DNA from: Trichococcus flocculiformis
GTDB lineage: Bacteria > Bacillota > Bacilli > Lactobacillales > Aerococcaceae
Reading direction: 5' to 3'
Assembly (NCBI RefSeq): GCF_900113645.1
Contig: NZ_FOQC01000002.1
Location: 103,420 to 167,419 of the forward strand
DNA: 64,000 nt
Each line of letters starts with the position of its first letter. Position 1 is the stretch's first letter. Below are positions 42,887 through 51,428 of the stretch, piece by piece. The position numbers and the translations under genes are program-made. The notes under the pieces are model-generated. The model saw nothing but the letters and a program-made list of their open reading frames with translations. It made no database searches and was not told where the DNA came from.

Positions 42887-43155
42887 AATTAACCAATACA
42901 ATAAAAAGCGATGAAAAAGACAGTAGAATCGGGATTTTGTCCCATAGAGAGTCAGCGGTTGGTGGAAGCTGATGCAAACCTGGATTCGAATTACACTTTG
43001 GAGCTTTCTTATGCGCATAAGCGTCCGGCATACGATACATGTCAGAGTGGCAAAGTTTTTCCGATTCGGATGACTCTGCAAGCTGGGTGGTAACACGGTA
43101 ACTATCGTCCCTGTTCAAACAAGAATTTTCTTGTCTGGACAGGGATTTTTTTGCA
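42887..43155 (+). promoter_or_regulatory. Tyrosine T-box riboswitch upstream of tyrS
   Basis: The leader has the parts of a T-box. Stem I contains an AGAGAG motif and a GGTTGGTGG apical region. A specifier loop reads AATTACACTTTGG with codon TAC (Tyr). The T-box sequence TGGGTGGTAACACG is at 43084-43097. A terminator follows (GTCCCTGTTC... with CTGGACAGGGAT and seven T, 43107-43153). Uncharged tRNA-Tyr would stabilise the antiterminator and allow tyrS expression. The Tyr identity rests on TAC and on the gene behind it. Confidence 0.9.
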
Positions 43156-43185
43156 TATAAATTTATGAGAAAAGGAATGAAGCAC

Positions 43186-44448
43186 ATGAATATCATCGAC
43201 GAGCTAGAATGGCGCGGTGCCATCAATCAACAAACAGACGCGGAAGGCTTACGCAAATTAACGGAGGAGGAGCAGATCGGCCTCTATTGCGGCGTTGACC
43301 CTACCGGCGACAGCCTGCATATCGGACACCTGATTCCCTTCATCGTATTGAAGAGATTCCAACTGGCAGGACACAGACCCGTCATCCTGATCGGCGGCGC
43401 AACCGGTTCGATCGGCGACCCAAGCGGAAAGAGCGAGGAACGGGTTCTGCAATCGATGGATCAAGTCGTTGAGAATGCAAATGCTTTGACCGCTCAAATG
43501 AAAAAACTGTTCCTTTCCGACAGTTCAGCCGACATCCGTCTCGTCAACAACTATGACTGGACAAAAGATTTGACGCTGTTGGATTTCCTGCGTGATTTCG
43601 GCAAGAACTTCAACATCAATGCGATGTTGGCCAAAGATATCGTAGCCAGCCGTCTGGATACCGGTATTTCTTTCACGGAATTCACTTACCAGATTCTGCA
43701 GTCCATGGACTTCCTGCACCTTTTCCAGAATGAAGGCGTCAACCTTCAGATCGGCGGTCAGGATCAATGGGGCAACATCACTGCCGGCTTGGATCTGATC
43801 CGTAAAAAAGAAGGCACGGAAGCAAAAGCTTTCGGCTTGACGATTCCTTTGATGCTGAAGGCAGACGGCACGAAATTCGGCAAGACTGCTGGCGGTGCTG
43901 TCTGGTTGGACCCTAAGAAAACGACCCCTTACGAATTCTACCAATTCTGGGTGAATCAAGACGACCGTGATGTCATCAAATACTTGAAATACTTCACTTT
44001 CCTTTCGAAGGAAGAGATTGATGCTCTGACTGAAAAAGTGGAAACAGAGCCGCATAAACGCGAAGCCCAAAAAGTTTTGGCATCCGAAATGACGCGCTTC
44101 GTCCACAGCGAACAAGCTTTGCAGGACGCTCTAAAGATCACCGAAGCCCTGTTTACCGGCGAAGTGAAGGAATTGACTGCCGATGAAATCGCTGAAGGCT
44201 TCAAAAATATGCCGACTTTTGAGTCCGACCTGAAGGAACAGGAATTGGTCACTTGGTTGGTCGATCTGGGAATCGAACCGTCACGCCGCCAGTCACGCGA
44301 AGACATCCAAAACGGCGCCATTTCCATCAACGGCGATAAAGTCACGGATTTGGAATTCGTCATCACTGCCGAAAACTCTTTCGAAGGCCGCTTCATCCTC
44401 GTGCGCCGCGGCAAAAAGAAATATTTCCTGGTAAAGTTGGTGTCTTGA
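43186..44448 (+). CDS. tyrS: Tyrosyl-tRNA synthetase
   Basis: The 420-residue class I enzyme has YCGVDPTGDSLHIGHL (HIGH motif), the KFGKT form of the KMSKS motif and a C-terminal S4 domain (ARRQSREDIQNGAISINGDKV-like). The frame is open seven codons upstream; the ATG at 43186 is chosen because AAAGGA stands 10 nt before it and the family start is MNIIDELEWRGAINQQT. It is controlled by the T-box in front and coupled to the following acetyltransferase (1-bp gap). Confidence 0.97.
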   Translation: MNIIDELEWRGAINQQTDAEGLRKLTEEEQIGLYCGVDPTGDSLHIGHLIPFIVLKRFQLAGHRPVILIGGATGSIGDPSGKSEERVLQSMDQVVENANALTAQMKKLFLSDSSADIRLVNNYDWTKDLTLLDFLRDFGKNFNINAMLAKDIVASRLDTGISFTEFTYQILQSMDFLHLFQNEGVNLQIGGQDQWGNITAGLDLIRKKEGTEAKAFGLTIPLMLKADGTKFGKTAGGAVWLDPKKTTPYEFYQFWVNQDDRDVIKYLKYFTFLSKEEIDALTEKVETEPHKREAQKVLASEMTRFVHSEQALQDALKITEALFTGEVKELTADEIAEGFKNMPTFESDLKEQELVTWLVDLGIEPSRRQSREDIQNGAISINGDKVTDLEFVITAENSFEGRFILVRRGKKKYFLVKLVS

Positions 44449-44449
44449 T

Positions 44450-44980
44450 ATGACGACCCCGCAGCTGCTTTCCCGCGAAACGTCACTCCGGCTGGAACCT
44501 GTCGAAAGCATGGAGCAGATCAACGAGCTGTCCCGCTTGGCTGACATCATCTGGCATGAATACTATCTGCCGATTCTAGGTCCGGAACAAGTAACCTATA
44601 TGTTGGAGAACATCCAGTCCAAAGCGAATATGGAAGCAGATATCGAAACAGGAAAATTGGATTATTTCCTCATCAAAAGCGAGGGGCAATCCGCCGGTTA
44701 CCTGGCTATCCAATTGCAGGACGACAAGCTGTTCATCAGTAAACTTTATTTGCTGAAGGAAGCCCGTGGGCGAGGCTACGCCTATCAAATCATGCAAAAA
44801 ATGGTCGATTTGGCAAAGCAAAAACGGAAAAAAGTTCTGGAGCTTACCGTCAACAAATATAATGAAGGTTCCATCGCATTCTACGAAAAATACGGTTTTG
44901 TCCGCACGGAATCCATCGTCTCCCCCATTGGAGGCGGCTTCGTGATGGACGATTACGTCTACCAATTGCCAATCAAATAA
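44450..44980 (+). CDS. GNAT-family N-acetyltransferase
   Basis: The 176-residue protein has the GNAT acetyl-CoA motif LKEARGRGYAYQIMQKMV and the C-terminal NEGSIAFYEKYGFVRTES. The N-terminal region resembles small-molecule acetyltransferases of the RimI/PaiA type. The substrate is unknown. Its ATG lies one base behind the tyrS stop codon, so it is translated from the tyrS transcript and should follow tyrosine availability, which is an odd pairing. Confidence 0.88.
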   Translation: MTTPQLLSRETSLRLEPVESMEQINELSRLADIIWHEYYLPILGPEQVTYMLENIQSKANMEADIETGKLDYFLIKSEGQSAGYLAIQLQDDKLFISKLYLLKEARGRGYAYQIMQKMVDLAKQKRKKVLELTVNKYNEGSIAFYEKYGFVRTESIVSPIGGGFVMDDYVYQLPIK

Positions 44981-44984
44981 AAAC

Positions 44985-45032
44985 AAAAAAGATAGACACT
45001 ACCCATAAAAAGGTGAAGTGTCTATCTTTTTT
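44985..45032 (+). terminator. Terminator of tyrS-acetyltransferase
   Basis: AAAAAAGATAGACACT and AGTGTCTATCTTTTTT form a perfect 16-bp stem right after the stop codon; symmetrical, so usable from both sides. Confidence 0.92.
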
Positions 45033-45045
45033 GTCCCTAAAGAGC

Positions 45046-45235
45046 GCGGCCAGCTGCCGCTGACCGGATGAGCGAAACGGAATATGCGTATGCAGCTCCG
45101 TCCAGACTTCTACTCGCCGGAGTACATCGATAACTTCCACCCCCAACTACGACGAAGCTACGCTTGCCGGAGAATAACTCAGAATATCGTCTGAACTCCG
45201 GTGAAGCCCCCGTTTCCCGGAGCTGACAGTCGAAG
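45046..45235. repeat. Cluster of short CCGGAG/CTCCGG palindromic elements
   Basis: In the non-coding gap between two convergent genes several short inverted repeats follow each other: GCGGC-CAGCT-GCCGC (45046-45060), ACGGA...TCCGT, TACTC-GCCG-GAGTA, AAGC-TAC-GCTT and CTCCGG...CCGGAG. The core CCGGAG or its complement appears four times. It is probably a degenerate extragenic repeat; no gene is seen. Confidence 0.45.
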
Positions 45236-45258
45236 TAAGGTAAAGTCGATGCCGCAAT

Positions 45259-45441
45259 CTAATCCGACCACTCTTTCGGGCTCCAGATCCGCCCGTCCAA
45301 TTCGCCCTCCATTTGTTCGATCCGTTGATACTGCTCTTGGAAAAGCTTCTTCGTTTCCTGGAAAAGTGCTTTTTGCCGGTAATCTTTACTTGCTGCCATT
45401 AAGTGATTCAGTTGTTCCTGCACCCAATTTTCAGTCTCCAT
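45259..45441 (-). CDS. Small hydrophilic protein of unknown function
   Basis: A 60-residue, highly charged, probably helical protein (METENWVQEQLNHLMAAS...). I do not recognise a family. The ATG at 45441 lies 6 nt after GGGGG; the frame is open 20 codons further upstream but would overlap the preceding gene more. It overlaps the end of the quinone-reductase-like gene by no more than a few codons of shared region and is probably co-translated with it. Confidence 0.6.
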   Translation of the reverse strand: METENWVQEQLNHLMAASKDYRQKALFQETKKLFQEQYQRIEQMEGELDGRIWSPKEWSD

Positions 45442-45461
45442 TTTCGTCCCCCGCTTTACTT

Positions 45462-46166
45462 TTATCCAAACTGATTGCCTTCCATCTGTGCCAATGTCCA
45501 CGCCAAGTCATCCAATTGCTCACGGTTGTCCTCCAAAATGGCAAGCAGATACTCCACCAGTTGCTGGTCATCTTCGGAAAGTCCCACTTGCCCAAGCGAC
45601 TGCAGTTGGCGTTTGAACCAGTTTTCTGAAGCCTTGAGGCTGGCATCATTGTCTTTGGTAAGGTATTGCTGGTAAGCGATCAGCAACTCTTTCTTCTTGC
45701 TGTCGTTCAGGTAATCGAATTTAGAAACGGTGAGCGTCGGCAGGTACACCATGCCGCATTTTTTCGCCAACGCCTGGTAAGGACGGGTCAGTTCGGAAAT
45801 CGTGAAGCCTTCCCTACCTCCGGCTTGGTATTCGCGCTCATTCACACCGAGTGCCAAAACGAGGCCGAATTCTTTTCCCGACAACCTGCCTCCGTCAGTT
45901 CCGTAGGCAAAGTCATCTGTCAAAACGACATCCTGCCATTGCTTCAATAGAGCTGGCGAGCTGTACCAATAGAACGGAAATTGGAAGATGATGCGGTCAT
46001 ACTGGAGCAATTGCTGTTGTTCGGCTTCCCGATCGACCTGTCCATCCGGATAAACCGACTCGAGATGATACCACGTCACTCCTTCAGCCGGAAGACTTTC
46101 CCACAGAAACCTTTGCAGATTCGAATCAGCCAGCGTCGGATGGCTGACGATGATCAATGTTTGCAT
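45462..46166 (-). CDS. NAD(P)H dehydrogenase (quinone)-like flavoprotein
   Basis: The 234-residue protein has the flavodoxin-like fold of the KefF/NQO1 family: N-terminal TLIIVSHPTLADSNL for FMN/FAD phosphate binding and the substrate-side FQFPFYWYSSPALLKQWQDVVLTDDFAYG motif. It probably reduces quinones or similar electrophiles with NAD(P)H in two-electron steps. A C-terminal extension of about 50 residues is acidic and not typical. GGTGA lies before the ATG. Confidence 0.9.
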   Translation of the reverse strand: MQTLIIVSHPTLADSNLQRFLWESLPAEGVTWYHLESVYPDGQVDREAEQQQLLQYDRIIFQFPFYWYSSPALLKQWQDVVLTDDFAYGTDGGRLSGKEFGLVLALGVNEREYQAGGREGFTISELTRPYQALAKKCGMVYLPTLTVSKFDYLNDSKKKELLIAYQQYLTKDNDASLKASENWFKRQLQSLGQVGLSEDDQQLVEYLLAILEDNREQLDDLAWTLAQMEGNQFG

Positions 46167-46200
46167 CCTTTCACCTCATTCTCAATAATTCTTCTTCCGC

Positions 46201-46229
46201 ATCATAACAAGCTGTCGGCCATAGTTCAA
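46201..46229 (-). promoter_or_regulatory. Promoter of the quinone-reductase-like gene
   Basis: On the minus strand TTGAAC (46224-46229), 17 bp, TATGAT (46201-46206). Confidence 0.7.
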
Positions 46230-46257
46230 GTTGCATGCTCATCCAACCCGAAACCAA

Positions 46258-46305
46258 CAAAAACCCTTCCTTCGCCATCCGGATCACCCAGCAGCAAAGA
46301 AAGGG
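46258..46305 (-). terminator. Terminator of the Gfo/Idh/MocA operon
   Basis: On the minus strand CCCTTTCTTTGC pairs with GCGAAGGAAGGG (two G-U pairs), followed by TTTTTG. Confidence 0.75.
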
Positions 46306-46314
46306 AAAACTTTT

Positions 46315-47400
46315 TTATAGACTTGCAGCAGTGATGTTCAGTGCCTGTTCCTGCGCCTTCAGGCATAATTCTTGCGCCTTGAAGATATGTTCCTGTGTCA
46401 TCGCATTTTCGGTGCGGTTGATGCAGTCCAAGATCATTTCGCCGAAGAACGGGAACCCGACTTCGCCTGTCAAGGAATAGTGCTCCTCGCCATCCTTCGT
46501 CACCAAGAAGAGGTGATCGCCGGTCTGCTCCGTCGCTACGTTGATGTATTTGCGGATTTCGATCGTTCCTTCTGTTCCGGTGATGAACGTGCGGCCATCG
46601 CCCCACGTTCCGAGTCCGTCCGGTGTGAGCCAGTCCACTTTGAAGATGAAGGTTGCGCCATTGTCCCCGATCAGCGTAGCGTCACCGTAGTCCTCCAATT
46701 CTGGTGTATTCGGATTGTTGTAGTTTCCGACTTTGCTGTGCAGCACTTTGGCATCGGTATTTCCCGTATAGTAAAGGAATTGCTCAATCTGATGGCTGCC
46801 GATGTCGGCCAAAATGCCGCCGTACTGTTCTTTCTTGAAGAACCAATCCGGACGTTTTTCTTTATCCAATCGATGCGGCCCGAAACCGGTCACTTGGATG
46901 ACACGGCCGATTCTGCCGTCTTCGATCAACTGGCCGGCAAATACAGCACCTTCCACATGCAGTCTTTCGCTGAAATAGACCCAATATTTTTTACCGGTCT
47001 CTGCAACTACTTTTTTGGTCTCTTCGAGTTGTTCCAGTGTCGTGAAGCCGGTCTTGTCCGTGAAATAGTCTTTCCCTGCCCGCATGACTCGATTTCCCAA
47101 CGCACTGCGCAAGTTAGGCACAGCAGCAGCGGCAACCAACTGGATTTCCGGATCTTCCAAAATTTGTTCCAAAGACTCCGCAACGGTAACATCCGGGAAT
47201 GATTCCAGATAATTCGCTACCTTTTCCGCATCCGGATCGTAGACATATTTGATTGTAGCGCCGGCTTCAATCAACCCGTTCGTCATGCCGTTGATATGTC
47301 CGTGGTCCAGTGCCGTAACGCCCACGTTGAACGCTCCCGGTTCCACTACTCTGTTTATTTTCCCTTTCGGAGCATAATTCATTCCATCTTTATTTCCCAA
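46315..47400 (-). CDS. Gfo/Idh/MocA-family oxidoreductase (copy 1 of 3)
   Basis: The 361-residue NAD(P)-dependent sugar oxidoreductase has an N-terminal Rossmann domain (VGVTALDHGHINGM..., YVYDPDAEKV), a TDKTGFTTLEQLEE segment in place of the usual EKP motif, and a C-terminal substrate domain. An ATG at 47418 precedes it, but AAGGAGG lies inside that extension and is 8 nt before a TTG at 47400, so TTG is the likely start. It is the last gene of the AraC-controlled operon. Substrate unknown. Confidence 0.88.
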   Translation of the reverse strand: MGNKDGMNYAPKGKINRVVEPGAFNVGVTALDHGHINGMTNGLIEAGATIKYVYDPDAEKVANYLESFPDVTVAESLEQILEDPEIQLVAAAAVPNLRSALGNRVMRAGKDYFTDKTGFTTLEQLEETKKVVAETGKKYWVYFSERLHVEGAVFAGQLIEDGRIGRVIQVTGFGPHRLDKEKRPDWFFKKEQYGGILADIGSHQIEQFLYYTGNTDAKVLHSKVGNYNNPNTPELEDYGDATLIGDNGATFIFKVDWLTPDGLGTWGDGRTFITGTEGTIEIRKYINVATEQTGDHLFLVTKDGEEHYSLTGEVGFPFFGEMILDCINRTENAMTQEHIFKAQELCLKAQEQALNITAASL

Positions 47401-47472
47401 TCGTATGACCTCCTTCATTATTATAGGAAGAAGTCCGAAGAGAATCCTCTCCGAACTTCTTCATCGCTTTTA

Positions 47473-48336
47473 TCAGAACAGGTTTCCGTAGCCCAATTCC
47501 AATAGGTGCTCACGGGATATTTTCAAGCTTTCGAACGGATCCACTCCATACGTGTCATCCTGCTCCACTAATAGGTAGCGAGCACCTGATGAGATGCTTT
47601 CCTCGATGATTTCTTTCAAAGGTAGGCTGCCTGTTCCCAATTCAGCGAATTGGATTGTATTTGTGAAGTAATCCATAAATTTGGCAAGATCCCCACTATA
47701 TAAAGCATCGAAGCCATCTTGTGGGATTTCAGCAATACGGTAGTCCTTCAAATGGATCAATTCCACTTTGCCTTTGTAGTCTTTGATGACTTCCAGTGGG
47801 TTTGCACCTCCACGTTGCACCCAGTGAACATCCAACTCAAAGCCCAACAATGGCGCTTTTTCGCGAATGATGTCCAGCAGGAATTTACCGTCATATTTGC
47901 GGAATTCGATGTGATGGTTATGATAATACAAGGTGATTCCGTCTTCTTTCAGCTTTTGCGTCACTTCATTGACGTCATGGCAGAATTCCAACACTTTATC
48001 CAGACTGGCCATCGCGTCGATCGGTAACATGCCGATACGTAACAGGTCCGTTCCCACGGCTTTGCAGTCCGCTACGATTTTATCATAGTGTGTCATCAAA
48101 GATTCGCCGTCTTTTACTTGCGGTTTCAAGGAGGCACTCATGGAAGCTACTTCCATGCCGAAATCAGCGGTCGCTTTTTGAATTTCAGCAATGTTCTCAG
48201 GCGTTGTCGCCACTTGCGAAATTTCAATCGAATTGTAGCCGATTTCGTGCAGTTTCTTCAGTGTTTCATAAGGTCCTACTTCTTCAAAACTCTTTTTGAC
48301 CGTTGACGCTTGTACACCTATCTTAACTTTAGCCAT
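47473..48336 (-). CDS. Sugar phosphate isomerase/epimerase (xylose isomerase-like TIM barrel)
   Basis: The 287-residue AP endonuclease-2-type barrel has the metal-site motifs typical of IolE/IolI/hydroxypyruvate-isomerase relatives (YYHNHHIEF, GFELDVHWVQRGG, LIHLKDYR, ELGTGSLPLKEII). It probably isomerises or dehydrates an inositol- or keto-sugar-like compound. GGAGG stands before the ATG; its start overlaps the previous gene by 8 bp. Confidence 0.9.
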   Translation of the reverse strand: MAKVKIGVQASTVKKSFEEVGPYETLKKLHEIGYNSIEISQVATTPENIAEIQKATADFGMEVASMSASLKPQVKDGESLMTHYDKIVADCKAVGTDLLRIGMLPIDAMASLDKVLEFCHDVNEVTQKLKEDGITLYYHNHHIEFRKYDGKFLLDIIREKAPLLGFELDVHWVQRGGANPLEVIKDYKGKVELIHLKDYRIAEIPQDGFDALYSGDLAKFMDYFTNTIQFAELGTGSLPLKEIIEESISSGARYLLVEQDDTYGVDPFESLKISREHLLELGYGNLF

Positions 48337-49342
48337 TTATGATTTCCTCCATTTCGATTGTACGTTTTTCTTTTGATGACAATTTCATTGCATCGATCAT
48401 CAGCATCGCCGGTAAAGCATCACGGACCGTCACATAGTCATCCGAGTCTGCTTCGATTGCATTGTAGAAACGCTGGATCAGTGCAGAATGACTTGGTCCG
48501 TAATAAAATTTTGTTCCTTCAATCGGTGTGTCCTGCAGATGCAGTTCTTTTTCACCCGAACTATTCGTGCGGTAAAGACAGTTATCCTTGATCGTGAATT
48601 TCGCCTTTTCGGTGATGACCTGCAATTCTACGCTGGAATTCTCGACATAGGCATTGGTCGACATGTAAAATCCGCGCGCCCCGTTCTTGAAGGTGAAATT
48701 CGCGACGGCAGTATCCTCGACCTCGATGTCATAGTCCGTGATGTTGGACAGACTGGCTTTGCATCGGTCGATTTCGCCGCCCAAAACCTGCATCAGATCA
48801 AGCGTATGGATGGCTTGATTGATGATGGATCCACCGCCGGCAAATTCCATCTGACCGCGCCATGGTTTGATGGTGTAGTAGGTTTCAGGCCGATGCCATG
48901 CCACCAAGCCTTTTACCCCCGTCACAGCTCCGACGTTTTCGTCCGCGAGTAATCTTTTGAGTTCCAAAAACGTTTCGTTGTAACGATTTTGGAAACACAC
49001 GCCGATTTTCTTGCTGCTTTCCTCTGCCAAAGCGAGCGTCTTCAAGCCTTCCTCATAATCCAAAGCCAAAGGTTTTTCCTGGAAAACGTGCACGCCTTTT
49101 TCAACACAGAGTTTCGTGACCGGATAATGCAGATAGTGCGGCAAGCAGATATGTACAACATCCAAATCCTCTTTTTCCAACATCGCTTCTACGTCTGTAT
49201 AAAAAGGTACATCAGGATATTTGGTCTTCAAGGCTTCATTTACGTCGCAAACCGCAACCAATTCACCGTTGTCACTGACGTCGATAGCATATTTGTGGAC
49301 AGGCGATACATCTCCTAATCCGATTATTGCCGCTCTTAACAT
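48329..49342 (-). CDS. Gfo/Idh/MocA-family oxidoreductase (copy 2 of 3)
   Basis: The 337-residue protein begins with the dinucleotide-binding AAIIGLGDVSPVHKYAI, has VHVFQEKPLALDYEEGL (the EKP motif with its catalytic-site Lys) and the family C-terminal sheet domain. It oxidises or reduces a sugar or cyclitol with NAD(P). It is coupled to the isomerase by an 8-bp overlap. The ribosome-binding site (CAGGG) is weak. It differs widely from copies 1 and 3, so it is not a recent duplication. Confidence 0.9.
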   Translation of the reverse strand: MLRAAIIGLGDVSPVHKYAIDVSDNGELVAVCDVNEALKTKYPDVPFYTDVEAMLEKEDLDVVHICLPHYLHYPVTKLCVEKGVHVFQEKPLALDYEEGLKTLALAEESSKKIGVCFQNRYNETFLELKRLLADENVGAVTGVKGLVAWHRPETYYTIKPWRGQMEFAGGGSIINQAIHTLDLMQVLGGEIDRCKASLSNITDYDIEVEDTAVANFTFKNGARGFYMSTNAYVENSSVELQVITEKAKFTIKDNCLYRTNSSGEKELHLQDTPIEGTKFYYGPSHSALIQRFYNAIEADSDDYVTVRDALPAMLMIDAMKLSSKEKRTIEMEEIING

Positions 49343-49361
49343 CCCTGATCACGTCACTTTC

Positions 49362-50546
49362 TTATTTTTTTTGTTCGAATTTTCCTTCTTCAGCGATGCG
49401 TTTGTTCAATTCAGCCAAATACAGGTCGCCATCCACATTGTAATCCACTTCTTTATCCAACCAAGAGGACAAGTGCATCGCATTCGCCAAGGTCACCCCG
49501 TTGATGCCTTCTTCGCCATTGGCCAACAAAGGCTCCCCGTTTACGGTATGATCTGCAAAATTATTCAACACAGAAATGTGTTGCAGTCCTTGAGGCGTCA
49601 CAAATTCTTCTTCAGTGACCTTTACGTAGTCCTCCATGTTGACCTGTCCCATGAAGAGTCTCATGACATCCTGCATGTCCATATTTTCGGACAGTTCAGC
49701 TTCCGGAGCAGTCAATTGCTTCACAATCAGTTTTTTCGAATCTTCAACGATGATTTTCCCTTTCGTCCCAAAGATTTCGAAGCGGTCCGTGCCGACGATA
49801 TCGTTTGTGCAAGTGATGAATGAACCGGTAGCGCCGTTGCCGAAGTCCAAGAGTGCATTCACTTCATTTTCAACAACGATGTTACGGCCTGCGCCATATT
49901 GCAGTTTCGCGTAGACTTTTTCAGGCTTTCCGCAGATCCATTGCAGCAGGTCTAATTGGTGAGGAGCTTGGTTCACAAGAACGCCGCCGCCTTCTCCGCC
50001 CCAGGTTGCACGCCATGCGCTTTGATTGTAGTAGCCTTGCGGTCTCCACCAAGTTGTGATGATCCAAGTAGCACGCTGCAAGTCGCCGATCGCTTTTTCA
50101 TCCATCAATTGTTTTACTCTACGGTAAAGTGGGTTTGTACGTTGATTGAAGAAAATCGCAAAAGTAGTTTCCGGGTGTTTTTTCGATGTTTCGATCAAAC
50201 GCTCCACATCTTTCGTATAAACACCCGCCGGCTTCTCTCCCAATAAGTGGATGCCGCGTTCAAGTGCAGCGATCCCCATCACGCAGTGGTCATAGTGCGG
50301 AACAGTCGTTACGATTGCGTTTACAATACCGGATTCCAAAAGGTCCAGGTAATTGTCGAAGAAAGGCAGTCCAGGGAAGTCTTCAGCGACTTTCGCTTTT
50401 TTAGCAGGATCGATGTCGCAGACCGCTGCCAACTCGATATTATCGTTCAGGCGCTCATCGTTGTTCTTGAAGAACCCTGCGTACATACCGCCTTCTGCAC
50501 CATAACCAATAATTCCTAATTTCACTTTTTCTGTCATTTTCATCAT
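49362..50546 (-). CDS. Gfo/Idh/MocA-family oxidoreductase (copy 3 of 3)
   Basis: The 394-residue protein has the Rossmann start VKLGIIGYGAEGGMYAGFF, the EKP motif HLLGEKPAGVYTKD and a long C-terminal substrate domain with WWRPQGYYNQSAWRATWGGEGGGVLVNQAPHQLD, the H being the usual catalytic-site His. ATGs at 50546, 50543 and 50537 are all close to GGAGA; the exact start is uncertain. It overlaps the AraC gene by 4 bp at most and starts the catabolic part of the operon. Confidence 0.9.
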   Translation of the reverse strand: MMKMTEKVKLGIIGYGAEGGMYAGFFKNNDERLNDNIELAAVCDIDPAKKAKVAEDFPGLPFFDNYLDLLESGIVNAIVTTVPHYDHCVMGIAALERGIHLLGEKPAGVYTKDVERLIETSKKHPETTFAIFFNQRTNPLYRRVKQLMDEKAIGDLQRATWIITTWWRPQGYYNQSAWRATWGGEGGGVLVNQAPHQLDLLQWICGKPEKVYAKLQYGAGRNIVVENEVNALLDFGNGATGSFITCTNDIVGTDRFEIFGTKGKIIVEDSKKLIVKQLTAPEAELSENMDMQDVMRLFMGQVNMEDYVKVTEEEFVTPQGLQHISVLNNFADHTVNGEPLLANGEEGINGVTLANAMHLSSWLDKEVDYNVDGDLYLAELNKRIAEEGKFEQKK

Positions 50547-51406
50547 TCTCCTTTTTGTATGCTGATTCTATTATTTTTCCTGTAATTACTGGGTGTAGTG
50601 CCGATGTTCTGTTTAAAATATCTGCTGAAATGGGCATCGCTTTCAAACCCACATTCGCCGGAAATCATTTTGATCGATTTGGTTGGTTCCATCAATAGTG
50701 CCGTGCACGCTTGGGATAACCGGTATCCCATCGCATAAGCCATGATCGTGTTTCCTGTGATTTCTTTGAAAGCATGCGACAAATAGGATTTGCTCAAATT
50801 AAGGGCAGAGGCGATATCATCGATGTTGAACGAGTCCCGGTAATGCTTAAAAATATATTCCGAAACCTTTTCGGCTATCTGTGTCTTTTCATCGACATAA
50901 GCCTGTCCTTTTTCTACGATCTTATCCGTTGAAGAATCTATCATCAGAAGCAACTGGACTAAAGCCAGTTTGCGTTTCGCTTCATTTGCATAGGATTGGT
51001 CCAACTGCTGCAAATGATTCATTTCCCGGATAGCATTTTCTAAAAGGAGTTCATTCTTCTTTCGGAAAGTCCGAATGAGGCCGTTACGATTTTCAGTAAA
51101 GAAACGCAACAAATAGTCAATGTTCAGATCATTCAGTAAAGGGGTGATCCAGTCGGCATCGAAATGGACGATGCTGCGTTCATAGGCATCCTTGTCTCCA
51201 ATTACGTAGGCACGGTGAACCGTCATCCCATCCATCATCAGCAAGTCGCCAGGCTGAAGATAATAGATTTTATTACCGACCAGGAACCGACAATTTCCGC
51301 CATGGAACAAGAATATTTCATATTGCGGATGTGTATGGAAGTCAAGGGCATATGCTTGTCCTTTGACGTGGTATCCGATCAACAATTTTTCAACGATACG
51401 TGTCAC
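50543..51406 (-). CDS. AraC-family regulator with N-terminal cupin domain
   Basis: The 287-residue regulator has a cupin-type sensor (DFHTHPQYEIFLFHGGNCRFLVG, PGDLLMMDGMTVH) and two C-terminal helix-turn-helix motifs (FNIDDIASALNLSKSYLSHAFKEITG and ISGECGFESDAHFSRYFKQNIGTTPSNYR). It probably activates the downstream Gfo/Idh/MocA-isomerase operon, of which it is the first gene. The start is odd: the GGAGG site overlaps the GTG at 51406, and no ATG, GTG or TTG lies at a normal distance behind it. Confidence 0.9.
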   Translation of the reverse strand: MTRIVEKLLIGYHVKGQAYALDFHTHPQYEIFLFHGGNCRFLVGNKIYYLQPGDLLMMDGMTVHRAYVIGDKDAYERSIVHFDADWITPLLNDLNIDYLLRFFTENRNGLIRTFRKKNELLLENAIREMNHLQQLDQSYANEAKRKLALVQLLLMIDSSTDKIVEKGQAYVDEKTQIAEKVSEYIFKHYRDSFNIDDIASALNLSKSYLSHAFKEITGNTIMAYAMGYRLSQACTALLMEPTKSIKMISGECGFESDAHFSRYFKQNIGTTPSNYRKNNRISIQKGE

Positions 51407-51428
51407 CTCCCTCTCTTTGACACTTCAA

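Noticed and set aside
42783-43226. Minus-strand frame of 147 codons
   Set aside because: It lies across the tyrS promoter and T-box leader, whose structure fully explains the sequence; it has no good ribosome-binding site.
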